Of a stretch of DNA of 64,000 bases, positions 10,058 through 19,312 are shown piece by piece. Each line of letters opens with the position of its first letter. Within the stretch, counting starts at the first letter, position 1. The notes beneath the pieces were generated by a model, which was given only the letters and a program-made list of their open reading frames with translations, was not told where the DNA came from and did not search any database. The stretch comes from Arthrobacter sp. PvP023 (GTDB lineage: Bacteria > Actinomycetota > Actinomycetes > Actinomycetales > Micrococcaceae), in NCBI RefSeq assembly GCF_017832975.1, contig NZ_JAFIBI010000001.1, forward strand, positions 310,001 to 374,000. The letters run 5' to 3'. The translations under genes and the position numbers were made by a program.

Positions 10058-10477
10058 AGCACCACGTCCACTCTAATCACTGCGCTGAATCCCTGCCGGA
10101 CGTCTGCGCCCCTGCAACCCTCCGAACAGTCCTCGATCGCCAGCCAGTACTAGTCCCTCTCGCCGCTCCACCTGCGAGCCCACGGTCAGACTCAATATCC
10201 GCGACTCCCTGGATTCGGGCCATCGTTGGCCGGCCTCTTGCCCGCTCTTCAGTTGTCCCACTCCTAGCTGGCCGGAGTGTGAGGCAGGTCCGCCTACCCC
10301 TACTCAGGCCCAAGTAGTGCCTACGGCGTAAACAGCTTGGAGCGAATATATATCAATCAAGCAGCCCATATGAGTTTGATATCAGCTTCACCGCCAAGGA
10401 TTCGGCTGCCCCGCTTGGAAAGTAGGTGCCTAGAGTTGCCCGGTACCCTGCCCGTGGTGCCGCGTCTTAAATGCGAA

Positions 10478-10516
10478 AGCGGTGACCCGCACTCGTTATG
10501 AGTGCCGGCCACCGCT
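10478..10516 (-). terminator. Probable rho-independent terminator of trxB-trxA
   Basis: Two-part stem: AGCGGTG/CACCGCT outside and GCACTC/GAGTGC inside around a GTTAT loop. Read on the minus strand it is followed by the T-rich TTTCGCATTTAAG. It lies 54 bases beyond the trxA stop and marks the right border of the parS zone. Confidence 0.7.
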
Positions 10517-10570
10517 AATGGCTATCCGGAATCCCGGGCAGCGCGTGATCCGCCCGAAGCTGTCCGGCTA

Positions 10571-10897
10571 CTAGGACAGGACGTCAGCGAATTCCTTCTC
10601 GAAGAACTGCTTCGGCTTGGCGCCGATGACGGTGTTCTTTACCTCGCCGCCCTGGAACAGGTAGACGGCGGGAATGGAGGTGATGCCGTATTCGGCAGCG
10701 ATCGCCGGGTTGTCGTCAACGTTTACCTTGACTACATTGACCTTCTCGCTGTACTCGACGGAGATTTCGTCCAGGATGGGGCCCAGCTTGCGGCAGGGAC
10801 CGCACCACTCAGCCCAGAAGTCCACAATGACCGGCTTGTCGGCCGAGAGTACATCCGTGCTGAAACTTGCGTCTGTTACGTCTTTTGCGTTGCTCAT
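10571..10897 (-). CDS. trxA: Thioredoxin
   Basis: 108-residue thioredoxin, a cytoplasmic disulfide reductant recycled by TrxB. The redox motif WCGPC is at residues 31-35, and ITSIPAVYLFQGG supplies the conserved cis-proline loop. The chosen ATG (MSNAKDV) gives the family's normal length; an upstream in-frame start would add 63 low-complexity residues overlapping trxB. It lies 37 bases downstream of trxB on the same strand, so the two form an operon as in mycobacteria. Confidence 0.95.
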   Translation of the reverse strand: MSNAKDVTDASFSTDVLSADKPVIVDFWAEWCGPCRKLGPILDEISVEYSEKVNVVKVNVDDNPAIAAEYGITSIPAVYLFQGGEVKNTVIGAKPKQFFEKEFADVLS

Positions 10898-10934
10898 TAC
10901 CTTGTTGTTTCCCTTCGGATCAATGGTGCGCTGT

Positions 10935-11891
10935 TTAGGCGTGGATGTCTGCGAGGTAGTGCTCGACGTCGATAGCTGCCACGCAGCCCGAGCCTGAGGC
11001 GGTGATGGCCTGGCGGTACGTGGGGTCAACAACGTCGCCGGCGGCGAATACACCCTTGACGCTTGTCTTGGAACTGCGGCCGTCAACGGCGATGGTGCCT
11101 TCCGGCGTGAGCTCCAGCGCGTCCTTGATGAGTTCGGTGCGGGGATCGTTTCCGATGGCGACGAAGACTCCGGTCACCGCCAGTTCGGACTCGGTGCCGT
11201 CCACGAGGTTCTTCAACTTGAGGCCGGTGACCTTGTCCCCGCCGAGGACGTCCTCGACACCCGTGTTCCACACGAACTTGATCTTCTCGTGTGCCTGCGC
11301 ACGGTCGCCCATGATCTTGGATGCCCTGAGCGAGTCCCGGCGGTGCACTACCGTGACGGACTTGGCGAACTTAGTGAGGAACAGTGCCTCTTCCATGGCG
11401 GAGTCTCCACCGCCGATAACGGCAATGTCCTGGTCCTTGAAAAAGAAACCATCGCAGGTTGCACACCAGCTAACGCCGTGGCCCGACAGTCGCTTCTCAT
11501 TCGGAAGGCCGAGTTCGCGATAGGCCGATCCGGTGGACAGGATAATGGCGCGGGCCTGGAAGGTCTCCCCCGTGGCGATGGTGACTGTTTTGATGTCGCC
11601 GTCGAGATCCAGAGCAGTGACATCCTCGAACTGGATCTCCGTGCCGAAGCGCGCAGCCTGTTTTTCGAAGTTCTCCATGAGGTCAGGACCCATGATGCCT
11701 TCAGGGAACCCAGGGTAGTTTTCCACGTCGGTGGTGTTCATCAGTTCCCCGCCGGCAGTGACGGAACCGGCAAGGAGCAGCGGCTTCAGGTTGGCTCGCG
11801 CCGTATAAACTGCAGCTGTGTAGCCTGCAGGGCCGGAGCCGACGATGATGACATCACGTACCTGGGACGCGGTGTTTTCTGCGGTGCTCAC
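10935..11891 (-). CDS. trxB: Thioredoxin-disulfide reductase
   Basis: 318-residue NADPH-dependent FAD flavoprotein that reduces TrxA. Seen are the FAD dinucleotide motif [16 protein letters not shown], the redox pair in CATC (Cys143 and Cys146), the NADPH motif [12 protein letters not shown], and the C-terminal FAAGDVVD segment. The GTG start ([10 protein letters not shown]) was chosen because homologues begin about here and AAAGGAAGAGG lies upstream; the frame continues further upstream without similarity. In mycobacteria sigM lies between mviN and trxB; no sigma factor is present here. Confidence 0.95.
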   Translation of the reverse strand: MSTAENTASQVRDVIIVGSGPAGYTAAVYTARANLKPLLLAGSVTAGGELMNTTDVENYPGFPEGIMGPDLMENFEKQAARFGTEIQFEDVTALDLDGDIKTVTIATGETFQARAIILSTGSAYRELGLPNEKRLSGHGVSWCATCDGFFFKDQDIAVIGGGDSAMEEALFLTKFAKSVTVVHRRDSLRASKIMGDRAQAHEKIKFVWNTGVEDVLGGDKVTGLKLKNLVDGTESELAVTGVFVAIGNDPRTELIKDALELTPEGTIAVDGRSSKTSVKGVFAAGDVVDPTYRQAITASGSGCVAAIDVEHYLADIHA

Positions 11892-12098
11892 TGAACGGTG
11901 AACCTCTTCCTTTGTCGATGCGCCTGCTGTTGCTGGCCGGCCACATGGCACAACCCATTGTTGATCCTGAATATTCCGGGCATGGAGGCAGACCAACAAG
12001 ACGCCACCACTCAGGGTACCGTCTTGCCAGGCCGGGAGACACCGTGTTACCGGGCATCCAGGGTGCTTCGGGCCCGTTCCTGCCAGGTTGCAGGGAAG

Positions 12099-13706
12099 CT
12101 ACTGAACCTTGATTTCGGCGAGGCGGAGACCGTAGCCGAAGCGGGTCTTGGGTGCAGCCAGTTTGGGGAGGTTCTTGATGGACACGATCACGTACTGTGC
12201 CGTGACCGGCTCAGATAGCGGCATGGTCAGGTCCGGTGAGGTGAAGCTGTTGGTTCCCACCTGCTTGGCACCTTCCAGTGAAGGCCTGTCATTCGTCAGG
12301 ACGCTGATGTTGCCGCCGCTGCCGCCCAGCTGGCTGAGAGTAATGGAAGAGACCTTCGAGGGGCTCTTCAGCTTCACGACCAGGGAAACATCAGGAGCAA
12401 GACCGCCCCAGTTGTCCGTGGCGAACTCCATGTCAGACCAGTAGCTTGCCCCGTTACCGTCGAACGTCTTTGAAAGGTCGCCGTCATAGGTGGCGGCAAA
12501 ATCAAAGTTGCCCAGGCGGGAGACGCCCTCGACAGCCGGCGGACCTGCCACCGGTGCTGATGACTCGCTGGCAGTCGGGGCCCCGGAGGTCTGCGGCTGG
12601 GAGGTGCTGCTGGGGGTTCCCGGCGCGGGGTTGCCCTGGGGTTCGCTCTTGAACAGGCTTCCCAGGTTGGAGACGGCAAAGATCAGGCCCACCACGAGGA
12701 CAGCGGCCAGCAGGCCACCCACCAGCCACCGCATTGACTGGGGCTCGCGCTTAGGAGGCTCTTCGTCGTCGTAGTATTCGTCCGATTCGTCGCGGCCGCC
12801 GCCGCCGGCGAATGCCGGGAAGGTGGCTGCCATGCGCTCCCGGGCCGTCCTGGCCGGCCCGGTGGATGGTGCCTCCTCCTCCGGGTAGTCGTAGTCGCTG
12901 TTTTCCCAGAGGGACACCTTGGGAGAATCCGCAGCCGGAGCCTGTGTATTGATGGCTTCGGTGTTACGGCCTCCGGTGGGAACAGGGCGCTGCGGCGCGG
13001 TGGCCTGGGGCGCCGTGGAAGGATCCTTGGACTCCTTGGCCGCAGCCGCCGCTCCGGCGGCAAGCGCCGCTGCACCCGCTGCACCGGCGACTCCGGCACC
13101 TGTTCCGCGCCCACCACCGGTACGCGCACCGCCGGCATCGGGGCCGGAGGAACCAACAGAGGGGGCCGATGCCGGCCGCACCGGCGCGGCACGTGGCGGA
13201 ACTACCGGGGGGACCACCGGCGGGGATGACTGCTTGCGGTCCTGGGCGGTCGGCTGGTTGTTGCCGTAGTTGATGTAGCCGGCCTCGACCGCTTCTTCGT
13301 CGTACTGGCCGTCATACGTTTCCGGTTCGCGGGACCGTGCCTGGCCGAAGATTTCACTGCCGAGGGTGTCCGTAAAAAAGGGCTCAACGTAGGGCGGGTT
13401 GGACGCGACCACCAGGTCCAGGAGGTCGGCAGCAGACGTGTGGTTGGTGATCAGGTAGGTGGTGGAATCGCTGACGCCAAGGTCCAGGATCTGCACATTT
13501 CCGGGCCGCTCCCCAGTGGCAACCTCGCGGGCGCTCTGGGCGACCTGCTCCGCATTGTCCGGACCCGCAACGAGGATGCTTACCGGCCGGTTGAGGACCT
13601 GGTCAACGCCATCCAGCACCAGATCATGGTCGTGTGAGGTCAATACGGTGGCGGTGACCTTGTAGCGGCCGCCGAGCACTGATCCAACATCGATCGGGTG
13701 GGACAC
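12099..13706 (-). CDS. Membrane-anchored pseudokinase with discoidin-like outer domain (MviN-partner type)
   Basis: 535 aa. Residues 1-110 resemble the start of a Ser/Thr kinase (VGSVLGGRYKVTA) but show no catalytic loop or DFG motif, so it is read as a pseudokinase remnant. Residues about 150-320 are Pro/Ala/Gly-rich. One membrane helix follows (about 328-349, WLVGGLLAAVLVVGLIFAV). The extracellular part (about 390-535) looks like a discoidin/F5-8C-type carbohydrate-binding fold. The GTG start has AGGAGG five bases upstream. It lies directly downstream of murJ on the same strand. In M. tuberculosis these same modules are fused to the C-terminus of MurJ (MviN), so this is probably the split equivalent, acting in peptidoglycan precursor export control. 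Confidence 0.75.
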   Translation of the reverse strand: MSHPIDVGSVLGGRYKVTATVLTSHDHDLVLDGVDQVLNRPVSILVAGPDNAEQVAQSAREVATGERPGNVQILDLGVSDSTTYLITNHTSAADLLDLVVASNPPYVEPFFTDTLGSEIFGQARSREPETYDGQYDEEAVEAGYINYGNNQPTAQDRKQSSPPVVPPVVPPRAAPVRPASAPSVGSSGPDAGGARTGGGRGTGAGVAGAAGAAALAAGAAAAAKESKDPSTAPQATAPQRPVPTGGRNTEAINTQAPAADSPKVSLWENSDYDYPEEEAPSTGPARTARERMAATFPAFAGGGGRDESDEYYDDEEPPKREPQSMRWLVGGLLAAVLVVGLIFAVSNLGSLFKSEPQGNPAPGTPSSTSQPQTSGAPTASESSAPVAGPPAVEGVSRLGNFDFAATYDGDLSKTFDGNGASYWSDMEFATDNWGGLAPDVSLVVKLKSPSKVSSITLSQLGGSGGNISVLTNDRPSLEGAKQVGTNSFTSPDLTMPLSEPVTAQYVIVSIKNLPKLAAPKTRFGYGLRLAEIKVQ

Positions 13707-13872
13707 GGGTTCCTCCTAGACTGTCCGGGGAACCGCGCCTCAATCATGCGAAAGCGGATACGCCGGTTAGCCGGTTAATTTCTGGTCTGTAACTACTACC
13801 CTAGTTAGCTTCTGATCCTAGCCGATGGTGCGTTACGGCCGTGTGAGACAGGCTCGGTGGACCGCGGCGGTG

Positions 13873-15981
13873 TCACCTTTTCTTCTTTCGCCGACTTTCC
13901 GACCGCTTGCTGAAGTGCGGGTTGCGCCCGGCGGTTCCCTGGAAGGTGCGCCGGCCCGGTAGCGGGATTTCCTCCCGCAAGATGCCGCCCCTTGCGGTGT
14001 TGGGCACTTCTTCGGCCGGTAGGTATTCGCCCGCGGAACTGCTCTGCTGCACATCGGGGTGCGCCCCCGGTTCCTCAACCTGTGGTCCCGCACGGAATGA
14101 CGCGGCGTCGAATTCCCCGGAAATTCGCGGGATCAGGCCGGTGTCCACCGAGACAGTGGCGCGTTCCGGCGTCGTCCGTTGCCGGGCGGAGGGGGTGCCG
14201 GCCGGGGTGCCCGGGGCAGGTTCCGCCGGTGCGGCGGCGGGGGCGACCCCCCGGCCCAGGCGGCCGAGCAGCGGCTGCAGCAGGTCACGCAGCTCCGTGA
14301 CGCGGAATAGTTTCAGCAGGAAGAGGTATGCCACCAGCATCACCGGCCCGACGACGACGATGGTGACCAGGGCCTCGATCCTGCCGCTCCAGGCGAAGCC
14401 GTCGGCACTGTAGCTCCCCATCAGCCACAGCGCGCCGGCGCCGGCCAGTGCGGAACCTAGCGCTGCATATCCCATCCGGATGTACGAATTGGCGATCCGG
14501 GGGCCGTCCAGGTGCCCCAGGAGGCGGCGGAGGAAGAACGAGCTCACAACCACGGAAAGGATGTTGCCGCCCGTGTAGAGGATGGCGATGGCGAAGATGA
14601 TCCGGTCATACGGCAGGAACTGGATGGCAAAGGCCGCCACCACATTGACGATTGCCAGAACCAGTTGGATGTAGAACGGCGTACGGGCGTCCTCATTGGC
14701 GTAGAAGACCCTGGACATCATGAAGTTGGCGCTCATGAACGGTGTGCTCAGGGCCAGGATGGTCAGGGTCTGGGCGAGCATTACGCCGTCCTGAACCTTG
14801 CCGCCGGAGAAGAACATGCCCAGCGGACCGGCCAGCGCAAACAGTGCCAGCGCCCCGAAGACCGTGGCCACCGCCATGGTGCGAAGCCCGTGGGACAGCG
14901 CGTCCCGGAGCCCCGCCCGGTCTCCGTCCTGGGAAGCCCGGGTCATGCGGTTGAACAGCACGGTGGCAAGCGAGAGGGCGATGATGGAGTGCGGCAGCAG
15001 GTACAGCTGGCTGGCCACCTCCAGCACTGCGTTGCCGGGCAGGGTGGCCGCGGCAGTGAGGTCCCCCGCGCGCTCGAGGCGGAGCCGCTCGGTACCCGGA
15101 ATCGTGGCAATGCGCATGACGTACAGGAAGGCGAGCTGCCCGACGGCGGCAGTGAGGAGCGTCCAGACGCTCAGCTTCGCGGCCTGCCCCAGGCCAACCC
15201 CGCGCCAGCCGAACCTGGGCCGGAGTCCCAGACGGAGCCGGAACACCGGGACCAGCAGGATGGCTGTCTGGGCCACCACGCCGATGGTGGAAAATCCGGC
15301 TATGAGAAAGGTCTGGGTGGGTCCCCAGTTGTCCAGCGTGTGGGGATTAGTCAAGTTGGGTCCGAGGATCCAGATGAACATGCCCAGGCCGGCAATGGCC
15401 ACGATGTTGTTCAGAATGGGTGCCCACATTGCCGGGCCGAATGCCCCGTTGGCGTTCAGCACCTGCGTCAGGAGGGCGTACAGGCCGTAGAAGAAGATCT
15501 GCGGCAGGCACCAGAACGCGAAGGACACCGCGAGTGATTTCTGTTCGGCCGAGTACCCCTGGGTGGTCAGCTCAATGATCCAGGGAGCCAACAGGGTGAC
15601 CAGCAGGGTCAGGCTCAGAAGGACCAGGACAGCCAGGGTGAGGAGCCGGCTGATGTAGTCCGCTCCCCTGTCCGGCGCCTTGCTGGCCTTGATGATTTGG
15701 GGTACCAGGACGGCGTTGAACACGCCGCCGGCCACCAGCAGGAAAATCAGGTTCGGCAGGTTGTTTGCGTTGATGAAGGTGTCATTGACCGTGGAGCCAA
15801 GGCCAAGGGCAAAACCCAGCATCCAGGTCTTGCCGAAGCCCAGGAAGCGCGAGACCAGGGTTCCGGCGGCCATGATGGCGCTGGAACGGGCCTCTCCGTG
15901 CTGGGCGGTCCGGGATTCGGCCTGGGAATCGGAGGAGCCGGACTCGGGGGAAGCTGGATTGGCTGCTGACATGGCCTTCAT
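13873..15981 (-). CDS. murJ: Lipid II flippase MurJ (MviN)
   Basis: 702-residue MATE/MOP-superfamily flippase that moves lipid II across the cytoplasmic membrane. The N-terminus SSAIMAAGTLVSRFLGFGKTW is family-typical, and about 14 membrane helices run to about residue 545. The remaining 150 residues are a hydrophilic, Pro/Ala-rich cytoplasmic tail ending in a basic stretch (KRSESRRKKKR). This tail has no kinase-like sequence, unlike mycobacterial MviN; that part is encoded by the next gene downstream. The NUDIX gene ends 60 bases upstream on the same strand, and the DUF6049 protein often found between them in other actinobacteria is absent. Confidence 0.93.
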   Translation of the reverse strand: MKAMSAANPASPESGSSDSQAESRTAQHGEARSSAIMAAGTLVSRFLGFGKTWMLGFALGLGSTVNDTFINANNLPNLIFLLVAGGVFNAVLVPQIIKASKAPDRGADYISRLLTLAVLVLLSLTLLVTLLAPWIIELTTQGYSAEQKSLAVSFAFWCLPQIFFYGLYALLTQVLNANGAFGPAMWAPILNNIVAIAGLGMFIWILGPNLTNPHTLDNWGPTQTFLIAGFSTIGVVAQTAILLVPVFRLRLGLRPRFGWRGVGLGQAAKLSVWTLLTAAVGQLAFLYVMRIATIPGTERLRLERAGDLTAAATLPGNAVLEVASQLYLLPHSIIALSLATVLFNRMTRASQDGDRAGLRDALSHGLRTMAVATVFGALALFALAGPLGMFFSGGKVQDGVMLAQTLTILALSTPFMSANFMMSRVFYANEDARTPFYIQLVLAIVNVVAAFAIQFLPYDRIIFAIAILYTGGNILSVVVSSFFLRRLLGHLDGPRIANSYIRMGYAALGSALAGAGALWLMGSYSADGFAWSGRIEALVTIVVVGPVMLVAYLFLLKLFRVTELRDLLQPLLGRLGRGVAPAAAPAEPAPGTPAGTPSARQRTTPERATVSVDTGLIPRISGEFDAASFRAGPQVEEPGAHPDVQQSSSAGEYLPAEEVPNTARGGILREEIPLPGRRTFQGTAGRNPHFSKRSESRRKKKR

Positions 15982-16041
15982 CGTCTCAAGGGTGCGCAGT
16001 TAGGCACGTGGGCGGCGCTTCATGGAATCAGTCACGGGACC

Positions 16042-16590
16042 TCAGAGGTGTTCCGGCAGGACTTCCCTGGCGAGGTCGGCGATACGGCGCTCATTAGGGA
16101 AAGACAGCTTGCGGGCGAGTTCCTGGATGGGCACCCAGGCGACGTCCACAGCTTCCTGGTCGGGATCGTTTTCGATGGTCAGCTCGCCGCCCGTGGCCCG
16201 GAGCAGGTAGTGGTGGACGGTCTTGTGGACGCGGTGGCCGCTGACGGTGAACCAGTAGTCGATGCTCCCCAGCGGGGCCAGGATGTCGCCGCTGATGCCG
16301 GTTTCCTCGGCGATCTCGCGGACTGCCGCTTCCTCGTTCTTTTCCTTGCCCTCCGGGTGGCCCTTCGGCAGGCACCATTCGAGGCGTCCGCCGCGGTTAA
16401 GGCGGGCGATGATCGCGACCCTCAGTTCGCCGTCGGACGTGTCAACGACAACGCCGCCGGCGGAGATTTCCTCGACGGTGGGCAGCGAGGCCGGCCCGGG
16501 GTGCTGGGCGGGCGCGACATGGGCACCGATTGCCGACGGCAACGGTGGGTTTGTCCTCCTGCCAGGAGCACTCGGTACGGGATGGGCCAT
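16042..16590 (-). CDS. NUDIX hydrolase (MutT4-like)
   Basis: 182 aa. The Nudix box GX5EX7REUXEEXGU is complete (begins GHPEGKEKNEEAAVREI and ends AEETGI), so it should hydrolyse a nucleoside diphosphate linked to another moiety; the substrate cannot be read from sequence. The N-terminal 45 residues are Pro/Ala-rich and variable. The ATG at MAHPVPSAPG was chosen over an upstream ATG that would add 17 residues. It is divergent from pcnA and upstream of murJ, the same neighbourhood as mutT4 (Rv3908) in M. tuberculosis. Confidence 0.88.
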   Translation of the reverse strand: MAHPVPSAPGRRTNPPLPSAIGAHVAPAQHPGPASLPTVEEISAGGVVVDTSDGELRVAIIARLNRGGRLEWCLPKGHPEGKEKNEEAAVREIAEETGISGDILAPLGSIDYWFTVSGHRVHKTVHHYLLRATGGELTIENDPDQEAVDVAWVPIQELARKLSFPNERRIADLAREVLPEHL

Positions 16591-16750
16591 GAAGTCCACT
16601 CTAACGACTCTTGCCCGTTGGTGATGACCGGAACATGACAAGAAAGTGGACTGCGTATGACGCGGATTCCCGAACCCGCGGCGTAACGGCGCGGTTAGGC
16701 GGCTCCGATTGGTGCTTGTTGGCGTGGTTTTCTGACAAGCTTAAGTAACT

Positions 16751-18241
16751 ATGGCGCACGCACATCAAAAGTCCGACCCGCACACCGTCGATTTCCAGGT
16801 GGACCCGGTGGTCCTGGAGCTCGGGCAGCGCTTCGTCGACGCCGGGCATGAACTGTCGCTGGTGGGCGGGCCTGTGCGTGACCTGTTCCTGGGCCGGCGC
16901 TCCCCTGATCTCGACTTCACGACGGACGCCACGCCGGACCAGACACTGGCGCTGATCCGGAAGTGGGCGGACAACTTCTGGGAGATCGGCAAGGCATTCG
17001 GCACCATCGGAATGCGGAAGTCCGGTTTCCAGATTGAAATCACCACGTACCGCGCCGAGGCGTACGATCCTGAGTCGCGGAAACCCATGGTGGCGTTTGG
17101 GTCCTCGCTGACCGATGACCTGCATCGCCGGGACTTCACCATCAATGCCATGGCGCTGCGGCTGCCGTCAATGGAGCTGATAGACCCCTTCGGCGGTGTC
17201 CGGGACCTCCACGCCTCCGTGCTGGCAACTCCCGGCGCGCCGGAGACGTCCTTTTCCGATGACCCCCTGCGCATGATGCGGGCGGCCCGCTTTGCCTCCC
17301 AGCTCGGTGTGGCGGTCCGCGGGGACGTCAAGCAGGCGATGTCGCAGATGGCGGAACGGATCAGCATCATTTCCGCGGAGCGTGTCCGCGAGGAACTGGT
17401 GAAACTTATCTGCGGAGCCCACCCGCGCGTGGGCATCGACCTCCTCGTGGACACCGGCCTGGCCGAATTCGTCCTCCCCGAAGTCTCCGCCCTGCGCCTG
17501 GAGGCGGACGAACACCACCGGCACAAGGACGTCTACCAGCACTCCCTCCAGGTGCTGGAGCAGGCCGCTTCCCTGGAGACGGATTCCGACGGCGCCGTAC
17601 CCGGCCCCGATTTTGTGCTGCGGTTTGCGGCCCTCATGCACGACGTCGGCAAGCCGGCTACGCGCCGCTTTGAACCGGGCGGCGCGGTGAGCTTCCGCCA
17701 CCACGACATGGTGGGGTCCAAACTGACCAAGAAACGGATGAAGGCCCTCCGCTTCGACAACGACACCATCAAGGCAGTGGCACGGCTCGTCGAGCTCCAC
17801 ATGCGCTTCTACGGTTACGGGGAGGCCGGCTGGAGCGACTCCGCCGTCCGCCGGTATGTTACGGACGCAGGGCCGCTCCTGGAGCGCCTGCACCGGCTGA
17901 CCCGGTCGGATGTGACCACCCGCAACCAGCGCAAGGCGGACAGGCTGTCCTTTGCCTATGACGACCTTGAGGCGCGCATCGCGGCACTGCGTGAGCAGGA
18001 ATCGCTGGAAGCGGTCCGCCCGGACCTGGACGGCGGCCGGATCATGGCCCTGCTGGGGCTGAAGCCGGGGCCCGTGGTGGGCAAGGCCTACAAGTTCCTG
18101 CTTGAACAGCGTATGGAGCACGGCCCGCTCGATCCTGCGGCGGCAGAGGCCAGGCTGCGCGAATGGTGGGCGGCTCAACCCGAGGCCGCCGAACACCAGC
18201 CGGCCGCCGGCGTCGAACTTTCCACTACCGAGGAGTCATAA
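16751..18241 (+). CDS. pcnA: CCA tRNA nucleotidyltransferase / poly(A) polymerase family (PcnA)
   Basis: 496-residue class II CCA-adding family enzyme. The polymerase-beta-type head has the GG motif (Gly39-Gly40, LVGGPVRDLFL) and the metal-binding DLD (Asp53, Asp55). Next come the RRDFTINAMA motif and an HD phosphohydrolase domain (HKDVYQHSLQ, ALMHDVGK). The HD domain is usual in actinobacterial members, which may remove 2',3'-cyclic phosphate from tRNA ends. No strong ribosome binding site precedes the ATG, so the transcript may be leaderless. The histidine phosphatase starts directly after its stop. Confidence 0.92.
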   Translation: MAHAHQKSDPHTVDFQVDPVVLELGQRFVDAGHELSLVGGPVRDLFLGRRSPDLDFTTDATPDQTLALIRKWADNFWEIGKAFGTIGMRKSGFQIEITTYRAEAYDPESRKPMVAFGSSLTDDLHRRDFTINAMALRLPSMELIDPFGGVRDLHASVLATPGAPETSFSDDPLRMMRAARFASQLGVAVRGDVKQAMSQMAERISIISAERVREELVKLICGAHPRVGIDLLVDTGLAEFVLPEVSALRLEADEHHRHKDVYQHSLQVLEQAASLETDSDGAVPGPDFVLRFAALMHDVGKPATRRFEPGGAVSFRHHDMVGSKLTKKRMKALRFDNDTIKAVARLVELHMRFYGYGEAGWSDSAVRRYVTDAGPLLERLHRLTRSDVTTRNQRKADRLSFAYDDLEARIAALREQESLEAVRPDLDGGRIMALLGLKPGPVVGKAYKFLLEQRMEHGPLDPAAAEARLREWWAAQPEAAEHQPAAGVELSTTEES

Positions 18242-18826
18242 GTGGTTTCACTCAACAGCACTGCCCGCCCCCAGCTCTGGATCCTGCGCCACGGCGAAAC
18301 CGAATGGTCCAAGAGCGGCCAGTACACCGGGCTCACCGACCTGCCCTTGACAGTAGAGGGCGAGCAGCAGTCCGTGGAGGCACGCAAGGTGCTTGACGCC
18401 GTCGACTTCGACCTGGTGCTGACCTCGCCGCTGCGGCGGGCACGCCGCACGGCGGAATTGGCGGGATTCCCGGACGCCGAACAGGAACCCCTCGCGGTGG
18501 AATGGAACTACGGCGATTACGAAGGAATCAGCTCCGACCTGATCCGGAAGGACAACCCGGAGTACTTGATCTGGACCCACGGCGTGCCCAACGGTGAAGC
18601 CCTGGAGGAAGTGGCTGCCCGGGCGGACAAGATCGTGGCGCGTGTGCTGGAATCCGGGCTGGACAACGTGCTCATTGTGGCCCACGGACACTTCTCCAGG
18701 ATCCTGACTGCGCGCTGGTTGGGATTGGATCCGCACGAAGGACGGCATTTCATCCTGGGGACCGCGAAAGTCTGCACCCTCGGATGGGACAAGAAGACTC
18801 CCGCCATAGTCCGCTGGGGACTATAA
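18242..18826 (+). CDS. Histidine phosphatase family protein
   Basis: 194 aa, phosphoglycerate-mutase-like fold. The catalytic histidine lies in the RHGE motif (His17), LTSPLRRARRTAEL carries the second conserved arginine, and VAHGHFSRIL contains the second catalytic histidine. Such enzymes dephosphorylate small phosphoesters; the actual substrate is unknown. The GTG follows the pcnA TAA without a gap, so translation is probably coupled. The 3' flank turns abruptly AT-rich, ending the pcnA transcription unit region. Confidence 0.88.
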   Translation: MVSLNSTARPQLWILRHGETEWSKSGQYTGLTDLPLTVEGEQQSVEARKVLDAVDFDLVLTSPLRRARRTAELAGFPDAEQEPLAVEWNYGDYEGISSDLIRKDNPEYLIWTHGVPNGEALEEVAARADKIVARVLESGLDNVLIVAHGHFSRILTARWLGLDPHEGRHFILGTAKVCTLGWDKKTPAIVRWGL

Positions 18827-18992
18827 AGACGATTTATAAATAACTTCGGGGAATCTTCTCAATTCAGTAGTCAAAAACCCTGAGGATAGTGTAATTTTAT
18901 TTCTGACTCCAGTGCGTTTTGCCAGGGTCACCGGCGCCCGCCGTCCAGTGAGTCAACTGGGCCGCGGCATAGCAGAAAAGGAGGTTGGGAAA

Positions 18993-19088
18993 ATGATTAC
19001 TTTGACTAGCGGATGGAAGATGACCATCACCGCCTTCCCGGCCTTTGCTGCTGCCTCGCGCCCACTTCACGGACTGACTGCCTCCTGA
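18993..19088 (+). CDS. Small ORF, 31-residue peptide
   Basis: ATG preceded by AAGGAGG (18978-18984) at an ideal 8-base spacing, after an AT-rich stretch suited to a promoter. The peptide begins MITLTSGWKMTITAFPAF and ends PLHGLTAS. It has a short hydrophobic middle but no recognised family, and is too short to judge codon bias. An 11-bp stem-loop (arms GGATTCCGG at 19094-19102 and CCGGAATCC at 19111-19119) follows its stop directly but lacks a U-tract. It could be a leader peptide, a secreted or membrane micropeptide, or part of a regulatory leader. Confidence 0.45.
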   Translation: MITLTSGWKMTITAFPAFAAASRPLHGLTAS

Positions 19089-19312
19089 CCTGCGGATTCC
19101 GGCCTCCCGGCCGGAATCCTGTTGACCGGCCTCCCGAGCAGGGAAGCTGCCCGGCAGTCAGCCGTCCATGCGGGCCCATGAGCTTGCGCAACACCCCATA
19201 GTTCGGAACCAGCTTCTTGCTGGGGACTGCGGCGCAGCTGCATCCAGGGGCCACCCTTCGGTTGGCGGAATCCATCAATTGCTTTGGTCTTTATGTCCGG
19301 GGCATATCCACC

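Larger units (their letters stand above)
4389..10477. other. About 6.1-kb gene-free parS zone between parB and trxA
   Basis: No convincing gene is visible on either strand. The longest open frames (214 and 221 codons, minus strand) show no domain or motif, have unnatural composition, lack ribosome binding sites, and run over parS sites and DnaA boxes. By eye the base composition is less GC-rich than the flanking genes and shows no codon periodicity. What it does hold is seven perfect parS cores (an eighth sits at its left edge) and a cluster of DnaA-box-like sequences at 6810-7209. No tRNA, transposase remnant or long tandem repeat was recognised. In mycobacteria the parB-trx interval holds cwlM; nothing resembling it was seen here. 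Confidence 0.75.

Noticed and set aside
10898..11086. 63-residue N-terminal extension of thioredoxin
   Set aside because: Overlaps trxB, is low-complexity, and the downstream ATG gives the exact family length.
14512..15537. 341-codon frame opposite murJ
   Set aside because: Antisense shadow of a strongly conserved gene; highly charged, repetitive composition typical of complement-frame translation.
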